Assembly (NCBI RefSeq): GCF_022605165.1
Contig: NC_063076.1
Location: 434,001-498,000 of the forward strand
Direction of reading: 5' to 3'
DNA: 64,000 bases
DNA from: Purpureocillium takamizusanense
Lineage: Eukaryota > Ascomycota > Sordariomycetes > Hypocreales > Ophiocordycipitaceae
Shown here: piece by piece, positions 1 to 11,028 of the stretch
Layout: every line of letters starts with the position of its first letter
Position numbering within the stretch: position 1 is the first letter of the stretch
The notes under the pieces: generated by a model
Told to the model about the DNA's origin: nothing
Seen by the model: only the letters and a program-made list of their open reading frames with translations
The model's database searches: none
Made by a program: the position numbers and the translations under genes

Positions 1-1496
1 TGTATGCTCCCCGCGAGCCATGGACGCAGCTAACGCCAGTAGATTTGTTCTCGTCGCTCGCGGCCGCGGCCCTGGTCACCACGGGCTCCGTTTACATGGT
101 CGTCAGTGTCCCGTTCCTTGTCTTTACCATCTGGGCGCTGCAGCACGTGTACCTCCACACCTCGAGGCAGCTGCGGCTGCTGGACCTCGAAAGCAAGAGC
201 CCGCTATATTCCCACTTCCTGGAAACCGTAGGCGGCCTCGCCACTATCCGCGCGTTTGGATGGCAATCGCGTTTCAAGGCCAAGAATGAGAGGCTGCTGG
301 ACTACTCGCAGCGGCCGCACTACCTCTTGTACTGCAGCCAGCGGTGGCTCAACCTCGTCTTGGACCTCATCGTCGGCGCGCAGGCCGTCCTCGTCGTCGG
401 CCTCGCTGTTGGGCTTCGACGCTCCACCAGCCCCGGTCTTCTCGGTGTCTCCCTGAACAGCACGTTGTGTAAGTGCAGTCATTGCTCTCAACGATTGCCG
501 TGCCATGACTCACAGTTCGATAGCCTTTAGCGGCGCTCTCTCGTCCCTCGTGTCAGGCTGGACGATGCTGGAAACCTCGCTCGGCTCGATTGCGAGGTTG
601 ATGAGCTTCGAGGCTACGGTCAAGCCAGAGGACAAGCCCGGCGAGACGTACCAGCCGCCACCCAGCTGGCCAGAGCGCGGTGCCGTTGAATTTCGCCAAG
701 TCACCGCTGTCCACAGGCAAGTATCCCGGTCCAAGGAGTGGGCATTGCTAACGAGCGGCAGTCCCGGAGCCGTGGGCATTTGCGAGGTTAGTCTGGAGAT
801 CAAGCCGGGCCAAAAGGTCGGCGTGTGCGGCCGCACAGGAAGGTTAGTTTCAAGCAGACCAACGACTGCCTGGCGATGGCTGACAAGCATTGCAGCGGCA
901 AGAGCTCGCTCGTAGCTACTCTGGTGAGGCTATTGGAGATGGACTCCGGTTCCATATTCATTGACGGAGTGGACGTTGCCACGGTGCCACGCGAAACGAT
1001 CCGCGAGCGCCTCGTCAGTCTCCCGCAAGATCCACTGGTCCTCAATGGCAGCGTGCGCCTCAACGTGGACCCAGAAGAGCGAAGCACCGATGAAGCCGTG
1101 GCGACGGCGCTGGACCGCGTGGGCCTTGGGGATTTTGCGCAGTCGCGCGGCATCATGGCCGACATCACGGCGACGTCGCTGTCGCGAGGCGAGCAGCAGT
1201 TGCTCGCTCTGGCGCGGGCGGTCGTCAAGAAGCAAGCCTGCGGCAGCACCATTCTGCTGCTGGATGAGGCGACAAGCAACGTCGACGCCGAGACCGATGC
1301 CGTGCTGCAGCGCATCCTGCGTGAAGACTTTTCGGGGTGCACGCGGGTGGCCGTAGCGCACCGCATCGAGACGATTATGGATTCGGACGTGATTGTGGTC
1401 ATGGACTCGGGACGCATCGTAGAGGTTGGTGCGCCTTCGGATCTGTTGCATAAGGAAGACGGGTGGTTCGCCCAACTGGCCGGGTCCAAGGAGTAG
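1..1496 (+). CDS. ABCC-type (multidrug-resistance-associated) ABC transporter, C-terminal part; 5' end outside window
   Basis: ATP-driven membrane exporter; only the end of the second membrane domain and the second nucleotide-binding domain (NBD2) are present. Proposed exons are up to 468, 524-716, 762-842 and 896-1496, which join in frame to about 446 residues. The membrane part ends in the family segment TSRQLRLLDLESKSPLYSHF and the SLVSGWTMLETSLGSIARL helix. NBD2 has Walker A (GRTGSGKSS, split by the third intron), an ABC signature written LSRGE rather than LSxGQ, Walker B with ILLLDEATSNVD, and the H-loop VAHR. The second intron (717-761) starts GC, not GT, and is the only choice that keeps frame. 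Bases 1-41 may be the end of another intron. An ATP-dependent efflux role is family knowledge; the substrate is unknown. The gene lies tail-to-tail with the ureohydrolase gene. Confidence 0.9.
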
Positions 1497-1647
1497 CCTT
1501 GGGGTTGGATATGCTAGCCCGTCAAGATGCTGTTCGGTTCCGCATCACAGCCGACTGTTGTTTTTGTATTGTCTATGATGTGGGGGTCTGATCTAAGTGA
1601 CAGGAATTTGCTCCAACAGCATTTGCCATTGGCATGGCTTCAGCGCC

Positions 1648-3395
1648 CTACGAAGCGTCACCCTTGACGGGAGATCCGACCATGAGGTCAAGCAAAGAGA
1701 TGACCACCTCAGCAGCAGCCAATGCGGTGGTTTGGCTGACCGTGTCGTAGACGGGCGCGACCTCGACCACGTCGGCGCCTACAATGTTGAGTCCCTCGAG
1801 CCCTTGCAAGATGGTGAGCAGCTCCCTCGTGGACCAACCCCCGGGCTCAGGGGTGCCGGTTGCTAAACAGTCGGTCAGTCGATCACGTTCGTAGTCGGGC
1901 CTCGCGCCGGGGAGGGGTGCATGTGGTGGGAGCACGGCGGGGGACGGGGAGCTTACCGGGAGCAAAGGCGGGATCCAGGACATCAATGTCCACCGTCACG
2001 TAGACGCGGCTGTCGCCCACGCGTCGGCGAATCTTATCGACGACGCCGCGGATGCCGATGGTGTCGACCTCGCGGGCGTGGACGGTGGCGAAGCCGACGC
2101 GGCGGTCGTTTGTGATGTCGCGGTGGAAGTAGTGGGGGGCGCGGATGCCGGCGTGGATGGAGGTGTCGAGTATGAGGCCCTGCTCTTCCGGTGATGAGCT
2201 TCCTTTTCACGAGTGTTGTGTCGAAGGCCGCGACGGGAAGGGAGAAGGAGGAAAGGAAGAAAGGGGGGGAGGAAAGAATCACCTCTTCGTAAGCAAGGTA
2301 GAGGAACGTGCCGTGGTCTAGCTTTCTAGGGGTCTGTCAGTCGACACCAACGCCTCAAGGCCATGGCATAAGGAATCTTCATACGCGTATTCTGACACTG
2401 CGCCCTCCGTGTCCCAAGTATCTGATGCGCCATGGGGTCAGCTTGCCATGTCTTTGCCGCCGCCACCGGTCGTGAAAGCAGCCCGCCCCTTCTCACCCAC
2501 CAATGTGGCTGTCGAAATGGACGACGGAGATCTTTCCCCATGTCTTGTGCACCGCCCGCAGCGCGGACAGCGTCGTGCTGTGGTCGCCGCCGAGCATGAC
2601 GACGCGCGGCGCGGCGGTGCGGTTCGGGCTGGCCGCCGGTCGCAGGGAGACGAGTTCATGCGCGCGGTCGAGGGTCCGGAAGGCGACGGTCTTGTCGAGC
2701 GGCGAGAGGCGCGGGTCGCCGCAGTCGACGACCCGGGCCCAGTCGCGCAACGGGTCGCGGCCTGCGTTGATGCGATGTGATGTTGCGCAGGTCAGCAAGC
2801 AGTATGGAAGAGGTGGCAGGGGGCGCGCAAAGAGGAGGAGGAGGAGGTAAAGGGGCGGCGATGGGACGGATGGATGGACGAACGGACCGGTGAAGACGCT
2901 GTAGCCGTAGGACTTGCTGTCGCTGGCGGAGCGGATGCTGGAGGGGCCGAACCGGGCTCCGGGCCGGCCGGTGACGGCCTGCATATCGTCAGCATGTCCT
3001 CCGTTCAAGATGTGGTACGGCGCGTGGTCGCACTCTCAAGACCATTCAAGACGGCCAAGCGGTTGAGGCGTGCAGGTCAGACTCACAATGTCAGAAGGGG
3101 CGCCTAGGATAGCAATGTCATATCTGCTGCTACCGTCCCCCGCTTCCTCGTCTTCTTTGGCGAAGCAGTTGACGTACGGGAGGCGGCCAAACGTCATGAA
3201 GCTTTGCGCCCGCTGCGCCAGCATGTCGTCGTCGATGTGCTCCATGGAGGGCGCCTCCAGGCCGGCCATGGACGCCAGGGAAGGCTGGAGACGGTGCTGG
3301 GCGTCATCGTCGTTGGTCACTGCCTTTGCCACGACCGGAACGCCCCAGTGAGTCGAGACCCCCACGAGGGAAAGAAGAAGTGAGCCGCGGCGCAT
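1648..3395 (-). CDS. Secreted agmatinase/ureohydrolase-family protein
   Basis: Manganese-dependent amidino hydrolase of the arginase/agmatinase superfamily; agmatine to putrescine plus urea is the family reaction, but the substrate here is not proven. Seven exons on the minus strand: 3395-3087, 2978-2888, 2761-2501, 2421-2399, about 2333 (or 2321) to 2283, 2179-1957 and 1862-1648, giving 386-390 residues. The start at 3395 gives a signal-peptide-like N-terminus (MRRGSLLLSLVGVSTHWGVP), so it may be secreted or vacuolar. Metal-binding motifs are all present: GGDHSTT, HFDSHIDTW (the second Asp codon is split by an intron) and DIDVLDPAFAP. The family ending GTPEPGGWSTRELL is followed by VGADVVEVAPVYD. 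The 23-base exon 4 and the start of exon 5 are uncertain; the loop there is shorter than I expect for this family. Confidence 0.87.
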
Positions 3396-4721
3396 GTTGA
3401 GGAGGGTCTGATAAGAAGGGGGCTCAAGAGCTGGTGACGTGGTCGTTGGTTTTGAAATTCCGAGCAGCGTGAGGCCGAGCCTGGCCGTGACAGATACAGA
3501 TATACCAGCAGGTTTTGCAAAGATTGAGCTTTGCCATACCACGCACTTCGCAGCTTACGAACGTGAGGTACCTAACATACTTCTTGAAATACTTCTTACA
3601 ACGGTACAAGGTAACAGTATGCAATAGCAAGCACATGGCTGGGTGATGCCGTGTCTCGGAGCGCGGCCGAAACAGGGCCGCCGCAGCCGCTGATGCAGAT
3701 TGTCAGCTTCATGCCGCTCGTCAGACCAGCCGTGCTGTCTCACACGTGCAGTCGGGGAATCCTTCCCGCTAGCTGGCATGCTGGGTGCATGATGCAGGCG
3801 CAGAGGTGGCCACAGACAAGTCGATGCGGCTCAGTTGCTTGACAATTATGTCATTGCATTGTGGGTTAAGAACACTCTCTACACCGCCATCATGCGTTTG
3901 ACCGGTTCATTCAGGGTCTTGCCAAGCGTAGAATTTCATAAAAGCGTTCGTCGCACAGCATTGATGCAACAGGCCATTGCACGGAAGCATGATCGAGTCG
4001 ATTTGAAAGAGGCGACGACCGCTTTCTGCGGACAAGGGGTAAAGAGGGTTCATGCAGCCTACATGTGTGGTGGCTTCGCGCAATACGCTTCTGATGTCCA
4101 TGAATAGGCAGCCACTTATCAAGAGGGATGTGGTCCGCAACGCTCCATAATTGCGTACATACATAACGTCAGGGTGTCAACGTCAATTGCTCAGGGTCCG
4201 AACAATGGTGACACGGCCTTGTCGTGTTGCCCCTGGCGTTGGCAGGCCACAAGCACTGCGAGAATGCACGGGAATGGATCTGCTTGATGCTCAAGCTCCG
4301 GTTACGCTTGCTCGCCTCGATCCGATGGTTAATTCTCCTACCGACTCGACCAAAGATGCGGAGCGCGCGTGTAAGCCGCTTACAACCCGGCACCCCGCAC
4401 TATTCCATGCCGTCGATCGCCATCCGCCATCAGTGACGTTACACCCGCTTGGGGCACAGCACTATGCTTCAAATATCCGCAAAGACCCGTCGGGAGCCGT
4501 GTTAGCCATGTGTACGGGCGCGAGTTCGCTTCGAGGATCCGACGCCGCGATATACACGTGGGCGGATCAGATACATGTATGGCTTCGCAATGTAACATGA
4601 CGAAGCGGGGAGGCGCATCGTCCGCCCCCGCCCAAGTAATCGTGGTTTGGTATAAAAGGGCCCAGGACGTTCATGGAAGGCATTGTCAAACGAGGTACAG
4701 GGCCATCGCCACGCGGACAAG
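3396..4721. other. Intergenic region between agmatinase and fucosidase genes (divergent promoters)
   Basis: About 1.3 kb separating two divergent genes. A TATA box (4651) serves the fucosidase side. Short open frames on both strands show no family motif, signal peptide or plausible splicing, and I see no RNA gene. Confidence 0.6.
4651..4658 (+). promoter_or_regulatory. TATA box of the alpha-L-fucosidase gene
   Basis: TATAAAAG stands 71 bases before the ATG at 4722. Transcription would then begin near 4680, which excludes the upstream ATG at 4683 as the natural start and agrees with the signal peptide beginning at 4722. Confidence 0.65.
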
Positions 4722-6450
4722 ATGCTTCTCTTGGTCAGCCTCGCCGCCCTCGCGGCCGCCGTCTCCGTGCGAGACGCGGCGGCGTACAAGCCCAAGTTTC
4801 GCATCTCGCCCATGGACGGGTCCAAGATTGCGCTGCCCACGCGCGAGCAGCTCGCCTGGCAGGACAAGGAGATTGGGGTGCTGATCCACTACGAGATCGC
4901 CACCTACCTGGACATTGACGGGTGCAACAACGTGCCGGACCTGGTGCCGGCCGTGTCGCTCTTCGACCCGACGCTGCTTAACACGGACCAGTGGATGGAC
5001 TCGATCGTCGCGCTGGGCGCAAAGTACGCGACGCTCGTGGCCAAGCACAACTGCGGCTTCGCGACGTGGCCCAGCAAGGTGCGCTTCCCGACGCGCGGCG
5101 GCGGCGGCGGCGGCGGTCACCACGACAGGGCCGCCGGGTACAACTACACCATTGCGGACTCGCCGGTGCACGGCACGGACCTGGTGGGCAGGTTCGTCAA
5201 GTCGGCCAAGCGCTACGGCGTCGGGCACGGCTTCTACTACAGCGTCGTGGTCAACAACTTCCTCAACGTGCAGAACTCGGCGGTCCGGAACACGGAGCTC
5301 GCGCCGGGCCAGGTCGGCATCACCAACGAGACGTACAACCAGATTGTCTTTGACCAGCTGACGGAGCTCTGGACCAAGTACGGGACGCTGACTGAGGTAG
5401 GTTAGGCCGCGCTGATGCACATGCTGCGTGCTCAAGAGAGGAGCTGGCTGGCTGACGGGCCCCCCCTAGATTTGGTTCGATGGAGGGTACAGCTCCGCGC
5501 AGATGGGCAAGATCGAGGACCTGCTTCAAAAGCACCAGTCGCAGGCCGTCATCTTCAACGGGTGCCAGGAGAACGGCACGTGCGTGTCCGCCAACTCGGG
5601 TATATATACATGAACCCTTGAGTCGTGAACCCTTGAGTCGCGGCACATGAGGCCCAACGCTGACGGGAGGCAGTGCGATGGATCGGCACGGAAATGGGCC
5701 AAGCGCCCGAGGAAAACTGGTCTACGTGCGTACCAATCCTTGGTCCGGACCTGAACGGTGCAGAGGCATATGCATCGTCCCTCGAAAACGTTGTTGACTG
5801 ACGAGCACAGCGGGCTGACCAACGACGGCGGCGACTCGGGAAGCCCCTTTTTCTGTCCCGCCGAATGCGACACCACGCTGCAGACGCAGGACCGCTGGTT
5901 CTGGGGCGTCAACCAGCCGCTGCGGCCCATCAAGGAGATGATTGACGTCTACCACAAGACGGTCGGGCGCAACTGCGTCCTCGAGCTGGACCTCGCCCCG
6001 GACCGCAGCGGGCTCATCCCCGCGAACCAGGCGGCGCGCTACAAGCAGCTCGGCGACTTTATCGCGTCGTGCTACGGCAAGCCCGTCGCGGCGAAGCGCT
6101 CGAGGCCCGTCGACGGGGGGGCGTACTCGGTCGAGTTTGCGCGCCCGACGGCCATTGACCGGGTCTCGCTCATGGAGGACCAGACCGACGGGCAGGTCAT
6201 CCGGTCGTACCAGGTGCACGCGCGCATCGTGGACGCCGATGGCGAGGGCGGCGGCGGCGAGAATCAGCCGTGGACGCTCGTCTCCAACGGCACCAGCGTG
6301 GGCCACAAGAAGATTGACATCTTTGCCAAGCCAGTCACGGTGACGGAGCTCAGGGTCAGCTCGACCTTTGTCGACACGCCCAAGTGGCGGGCCGTGACGG
6401 CGCACTTGTGCGACGAGCTGACGGCCAAGATGGTGGCCGCGGCAGAGTAG
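4722..6450 (+). CDS. Secreted alpha-L-fucosidase, glycoside hydrolase family 29
   Basis: Retaining exo-glycosidase expected to remove alpha-L-fucose from glycans outside the cell. Exons 4722-5396, 5470-5599, 5674-5725 and 5811-6450 give 498 residues. The N-terminus MLLLVSLAALAAAVS is a clear signal peptide. The GH29 barrel follows, with the HYEIATYLD region, KHNCGFATWPSK and the nucleophile motif IWFDGG (Asp229 by my count) opening exon 2. Further family blocks are WFWGVNQPLRP and LELDLAPDRSGLIP. After about residue 400 comes a beta-rich domain of the kind appended to GH29 enzymes. A run of seven glycines (about residues 127-133) coded by GGC repeats interrupts the barrel; it is unusual and may vary between strains. 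Intron 2 carries a 15-base tandem duplication. TATA box and start agree. Neighbouring genes suggest an accessory, secreted-product region. Confidence 0.93.
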
Positions 6451-6758
6451 CGTGTAAGCCAGGATATACAGTATATTCACGGACACCACCAGCGTAGCCT
6501 AATTCATGAGAAGGGAGGCGTGCCATTGATGCGCAGGCATGATGCGGGTCGACGATGGTGTAAGCCCGAGTCCACGGTAGTGCGTGCTGATCATCCGTAT
6601 ACGTTAAGCCGCTGCCACCCCGCGACGCAATCCAAATGGTGTGGACGGGCTGACGGGATTGGCACCAATATAAAGTGAATACTACCTCGCCTTTCATCTT
6701 CTCCAATGTGGCATTGGACGTCACGGTCCGGCCTTCGTCCATCGTCATTCACGTCGCC
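6451..6758. other. Spacer before the FAD oxidase gene
   Basis: About 300 bases holding the fucosidase 3' end and the oxidase promoter (TATA box at 6669-6674). Nothing else recognised. Confidence 0.6.
6669..6674 (+). promoter_or_regulatory. TATA box of the FAD oxidase gene
   Basis: TATAAA 85 bases before the ATG at 6759. An earlier in-frame ATG at 6675 touches this box and therefore cannot be the start. Confidence 0.55.
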
Positions 6759-8508
6759 ATGGCGCTCTTGTCGCTTCAACTGAATACTGTGCTTGACGGG
6801 CTCTCCGAGACCGGCTACGCGGAGGCTGTCCAGCCCTATCGTCTCAAGGTTGCCCAGAATGCAGGAACCCTCGATGCCATCGCAACGAGGGGCCATGTCC
6901 ACCCCCGGGATCGAGTCGCATCCGTGGCGGACGCCGCAGAAGCTCTCCTGGACGGCGTGTCCCGCCCCTCGCAGAACCCGGCAGAGCACCGATCCCTCGT
7001 GGAACAGAACTGGTCGACGCTGTGCTGGCTCCCCGCGGGATGCATCATCAGCCCTCGCACCGTCCCCGAGGCGGCTCTCGCCTTGCGCCTCGTCACCTAC
7101 TTCCGGGCCTCCTTTTCCGTCCGCAGCAACGGCCATCTCGCCGAGCCGGGCTTCAGCAGCGTCGGCGCGTCGGGCGTGCTGCTCGATCTGGGGCATCTCA
7201 ACCAGATCCAGCTGTCGGACCGGCGGGACACGGTGCGCGTCGGCCCCGGGGCGACTTGGGACGCCGTGTACGGGGCGCTCGAGACGCACGAGCTCACGGC
7301 CGTCGGCGGGCGCATCAAGGGCGTCGGCGTCGCGGGCCTGATCCTCGGCGGGGGCATGTCGCACTTTTCCAACGCCTGGGGCCTGGCCTGCGACGCTGTC
7401 CGCAACCTTGAGGTCCTGGTTGCGGACTGCACCGTTATTCAGGTATTGGCACCCGGCCTTGCCCCCTCAACCCTTTTCGCGCATCTCTGACTGGTTTGCA
7501 GGCAAATGCAAACACAAACGCGGATTTGTTCTGGGCTCTCAAAGGCGGCGGACCAAACTTTGGCATCGTCACCAGATTCGATCTGGAGACCTACCCAGAC
7601 TACAAGATATGGGTGTCCACGAGGACCTTTGCGGCCGAGCAGGTTCCAAGAGTCATGCAGGCCATGACAATGTACCAGGAGACCATGGAACACGATGAGA
7701 ACCTGGGCTTCAACGCCGTCGTCCTCCCCGGCTTCGTCTCCACGGCGGTGATGCATCGTGGCCACCTCGAGGAAGCACATGCAGCGTCCAAGATTTTCGA
7801 CGGCATCGAGGCCGTCGCGGCCCCACCGCCGGAAAACACCACGCAGGCTCGTCTTTGCGCGAAGCTGTGCGAGGATTATAAACTGGACGGCAAGGCCAAG
7901 TAGGTGACCGCATGCTGATCAATGCCACATGCATCCGCTAACGAGACGGGGACCTCAAAGGCGGCGCCTCGGCACGCTCTCCCTCGAGCCAGACGCGGGC
8001 GCCTACACAGACTTTTACAATTTACTCTGCGAAGCCCACGAAAAGCAAGACTTTCACCTGCATTCCGTGCTCCAGCCTCTGGGCAAGGCGGCGGTTCAGC
8101 AGGGGCGACGGCGCGGCGGCAATTGCATGAACATCCGCGAGGTACCACAAACATGTAAGTCCTAGGGCAAGGCCAACGCGCCACACACCCGTGAGGGGGG
8201 AGCAAGGCTAATTGGAAAACCCAGGGGCCGTTGTCATGGCCGAATGGACGGACCAGCCTCACGACGAGGCGGTGCAGTCGACCGTGGACAAGCTCAGGGG
8301 CCAGTTCGAGGACGCGGCCAAGCGGCGCGGACGGGGGCTGGAGTTTCTGTTCATGAACGATGCCTGTGCCTACCAGGACCCTCTCCGCTCGTACGGCGCA
8401 GAAGCAGTTGACGGGCTGTGGGCTGTGAGCCGAAAGTATGACCCCGGCGGTGTGTTTCAGGAGTTGCAGAATGACGGGTTTCTGCTTTCCAAGACGGCGA
8501 CACGTTGA
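6759..8508 (+). CDS. Berberine-bridge-type FAD-linked oxidase (PCMH fold)
   Basis: Flavoprotein oxidase of the BBE/6-hydroxynicotine-oxidase family, common among fungal tailoring enzymes. Exons 6759-7442, 7502-7899, 7961-8154 and 8225-8508 give 519 residues; each junction keeps frame and intron 2 has a CGCTAAC branch site. The FAD domain shows CIISPRTVPEAA, RSNGHLAEPGF (family position of the His that bonds FAD), GPGATWDAVYGAL, GGRIKGVGVAGLILGGG and the FWALKGGGPNFGIVT segment. The Cys used for a second FAD bond in bicovalent members is absent (GGRIKG), so monocovalent attachment is expected. The C-terminus has the family ending KYDPGGVFQ. The start at 6759 has good context (GCCATGG) and gives no obvious signal peptide, so the enzyme may be cytosolic. 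The substrate cannot be told from sequence. Confidence 0.9.
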
Positions 8509-8673
8509 GCATGTCCGGCCAGGGGTTCCTTTGCAACTTGAAATAGTTTATTGGATTTTATCACTGTCGAATATCTGCACCACTACTCGCACAAGATTAT
8601 CAGATATACATGCCAGCCCTCTACCATTCATTGCTCCAGTCCATTCTCGTATCGTGCAAACTGCGAATAGCCT

Positions 8674-8970
8674 TCACAGCTGGATACAATTGAGGGCAGA
8701 AATGTTTAGAAGAGTACCCTGCCAGCCGTTAGCAAACACCCCAGTATCGCGTCATGGCATCGCAGGACTAACCGCGGGCGCGCCCGTCTCGCAGCAGTAT
8801 GTCGAGCCCGTGCACGAGTCCCCAATGATCTGTGCAAAGCAGGTGAGCCCAACGTTGCAGCAGACCTGCGTCTGATTGTTGTCGCAGCTGCCGCTGTTGC
8901 GGGACTCGATATCCGCTGGTGCCGCCACGACGGTGGCCACCAGGGCGAGCAGGGCAGCGGTGTACTTCAT
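8674..8970 (-). CDS. Small secreted hydrophobin-like protein (eight Cys, short first loop)
   Basis: Surface-active cell-wall protein expected on aerial or spore surfaces. Exons 8970-8773 and 8718-8674 join across a 54-base intron to 80 residues. A signal peptide (MKYTAALLALVATVVAA) is followed by the hydrophobin order C-CC-C-C-CC-C at residues 29, 37, 38, 44, 53, 59, 60 and 77. Only the second exon supplies the eighth Cys (ISALNCIQL); without splicing the protein would stop early. The Cys3-Cys4 loop has only 5 residues, against roughly 17-39 in class I and about 11 in class II as I recall, so class is unclear. A TATA box lies at 9065-9072. The gene is convergent with the FAD oxidase gene, about 165 bases apart. 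Confidence 0.85.
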
Positions 8971-9064
8971 GATCAAGATAGGAGGGGTTTGATTCTTTCT
9001 GATTGTTGTAGCTGCAAGAAAGTTCGCAGTGGTTGACACATGGCGACTGGAATGCACACAGCCC

Positions 9065-9072
9065 TTTATATA
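9065..9072 (-). promoter_or_regulatory. TATA box of the hydrophobin-like gene
   Basis: On the minus strand this reads TATATAAA followed by GGG, about 95 bases before the ATG at 8970. Spacing and strength suit a highly expressed secreted-protein gene. Confidence 0.6.
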
Positions 9073-9767
9073 TCCCGCAGCTGCGCGCATCACATGCGGC
9101 ATCGACGACTGACGGAGTGAAACCCCCGCGGAGCCATCCTGGACACATTGTCCATTTGCGGCCATGGTTCAGTGCTACGTGCCTCCTCCTCACAACAATC
9201 CGCCGAGACAATCATGAGCGCATTGCGTTTGGCCATGCATCAACGGCGTCAAGGCCTCTCGTCTGGTGGCGGGGATTGATACGAGCTACGCCGTGTGCTG
9301 CGCTGCCTTCTGCGTCGAGCTGTGCAAGTGGCAAAAACCTGTCCGAGAAGTGACGGCCGCGTCCCGTCATCGCTACTAGTGCCCATCTGCGTGGGCCGCT
9401 GTCGATGCATTCATGTTGGGATGACTCCGGCGCAGGCGGATCAATGTCCGTCATGGCCCAACAAAGGGACTGACTGGATGACAACAAAGGCGCGATGCCG
9501 CTGTCAATGGCGGGAAGGCAGCGTCTTGTGGCGTCTGTGCTTTAGTCTGGTGTCAATCGCCAGGAGCCCCAGGCGTGCACGAGGAGCTCGCGAGAACATG
9601 AAGCCGGACAAGGTTCTCGGGTGGCCTTTTGATTTTTGCACATTCCAGCCGCTCCCGCGACCCACCATCTCATGTGACTTTGGCGGTGCTCGTTTGTTGA
9701 CGTTTTGACAAGGCGCTATGACGTAGTTTATTAGGCTTCATGCTCTACTGAAGCTTTGCTCGAGGGC

Positions 9768-9789
9768 GATGCGATGCGATGCGATGCGA
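9768..9789. repeat. GATGC pentanucleotide microsatellite
   Basis: Between four and five copies of GATGC in the spacer between the hydrophobin and methyltransferase genes. No coding role seen. Confidence 0.8.
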
Positions 9790-11028
9790 CCAACTCAACG
9801 AGAGACAAAAGTCAGCTGCGCCAAGGTCACGTCTTTTGTCGACATAGTCTTTTGTTTAACATAATGGGCTTGTTGGAAGCCCGGTCGTGCAGGCGCATGG
9901 CCCCTTTGCGGACCAGCAGGCCCAGACGCGGCCCCGGATTGCGGAAGCCCGGGTGGGGCGCGGGGACCCCCTGCCGATCCCGAAGTCCGATTTGATCGGG
10001 CGCCGCGAATCAATGTGATGTGATGTGCCGGGGCTAACAAACGGCACTTGAACGCCTGCTGGCCCGCACACACACACAAAGTGCACAGGTGGAATACAAT
10101 TGATTGCCCCCCTTTCCCGGTCCCCTCCCCTCCTCTGACGACAAGTCGCTCCGCCCTTGCTGCTGCACAAACGGCCACGGTCATAACGTATAAGCTCGAC
10201 GTCGCCACGCTGGCTCACGCCCGATCCGAGCATGATCGGCTGCTCCCATGGACAAGGAGGGGGCCACACAGATAGACTTTGACCCTGTCACCTCAACGGT
10301 CCCCGTTGTTCGGTTCACCACTCACAAGAGAGTCCGACGTGGCGGACGTGGACGTGGCCCCAGCTTTTGCCAGGCTGCCATTTGTGGCAACGGGCCTTTG
10401 CTGACCGCGACTCGTATCAACTCGCATGGAGCAAAGCACATCGGCTCGTCGCCTCCCGCGGCGATGCGATGCGCCGTCGCGGGCCTTCTGAGGTTGTTCG
10501 CCACGCCACCGAATGCCGCCGCTCGCGGTCCCTCGCCTTCAGCTGCCGCGCGTAGCCAGCCCAGCCAGATCTGCGACCAACTGTCCAAGCTTGGCTCGGA
10601 ATGAACCTGGAGGTCGTCGAAGCTCGTCATTGATCGATGCTTGCTCATGCCGCGGAGCCCTCGCTAGCTCGTCAAAAGGTCTCCTCACTCGTTCATGAGC
10701 TGTTCCATGTTCCACCACATGATAACGCCGGCAGGAGATGCCGTCGGCTCCGACCGCCCGCGCTTATTACGTCCAAGGGAGATCGATGCGCAAAATGATC
10801 AAGATCGCCTCCATGCCATTGACTTTCACCCAGCAATGGGCCAAAACTGCTAAGAAACCGCACAGGACAGCCTTTTGCCTAGCCACCATCCGTTAGGTCT
10901 TACTGCTTCGTACATGGCACTGACTGCACAGCTTGCTTGGCCTAGCGGTCTAGACATCTATTCGCGCTATTCAATATGGACCATGGCCTTGGTTTGACGC
11001 ACAGAGACCTTGTCCAGTAAGGATCGTG

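Larger units (their letters stand above)
8971..11028. other. Intergenic region, hydrophobin promoter and unassigned DNA
   Basis: The first 100-200 bases carry the hydrophobin promoter. The rest has a GATGC tandem repeat (9768-9789), a short CA run near 10070 and open frames of up to 147 codons without recognisable domains. A tRNA A-box-like stretch near 10940 lacks a matching B box. Confidence 0.5.

Noticed and set aside
4686..5435. 249-codon antisense frame over the fucosidase gene
   Set aside because: Shadow of a GC-rich gene; composition is Arg/Val/His-rich and no domain is visible.
10935..11005. tRNA A-box-like stretch (TTGGCCTAGCGGTCTAGA)
   Set aside because: No matching T arm or acceptor stem could be formed downstream.
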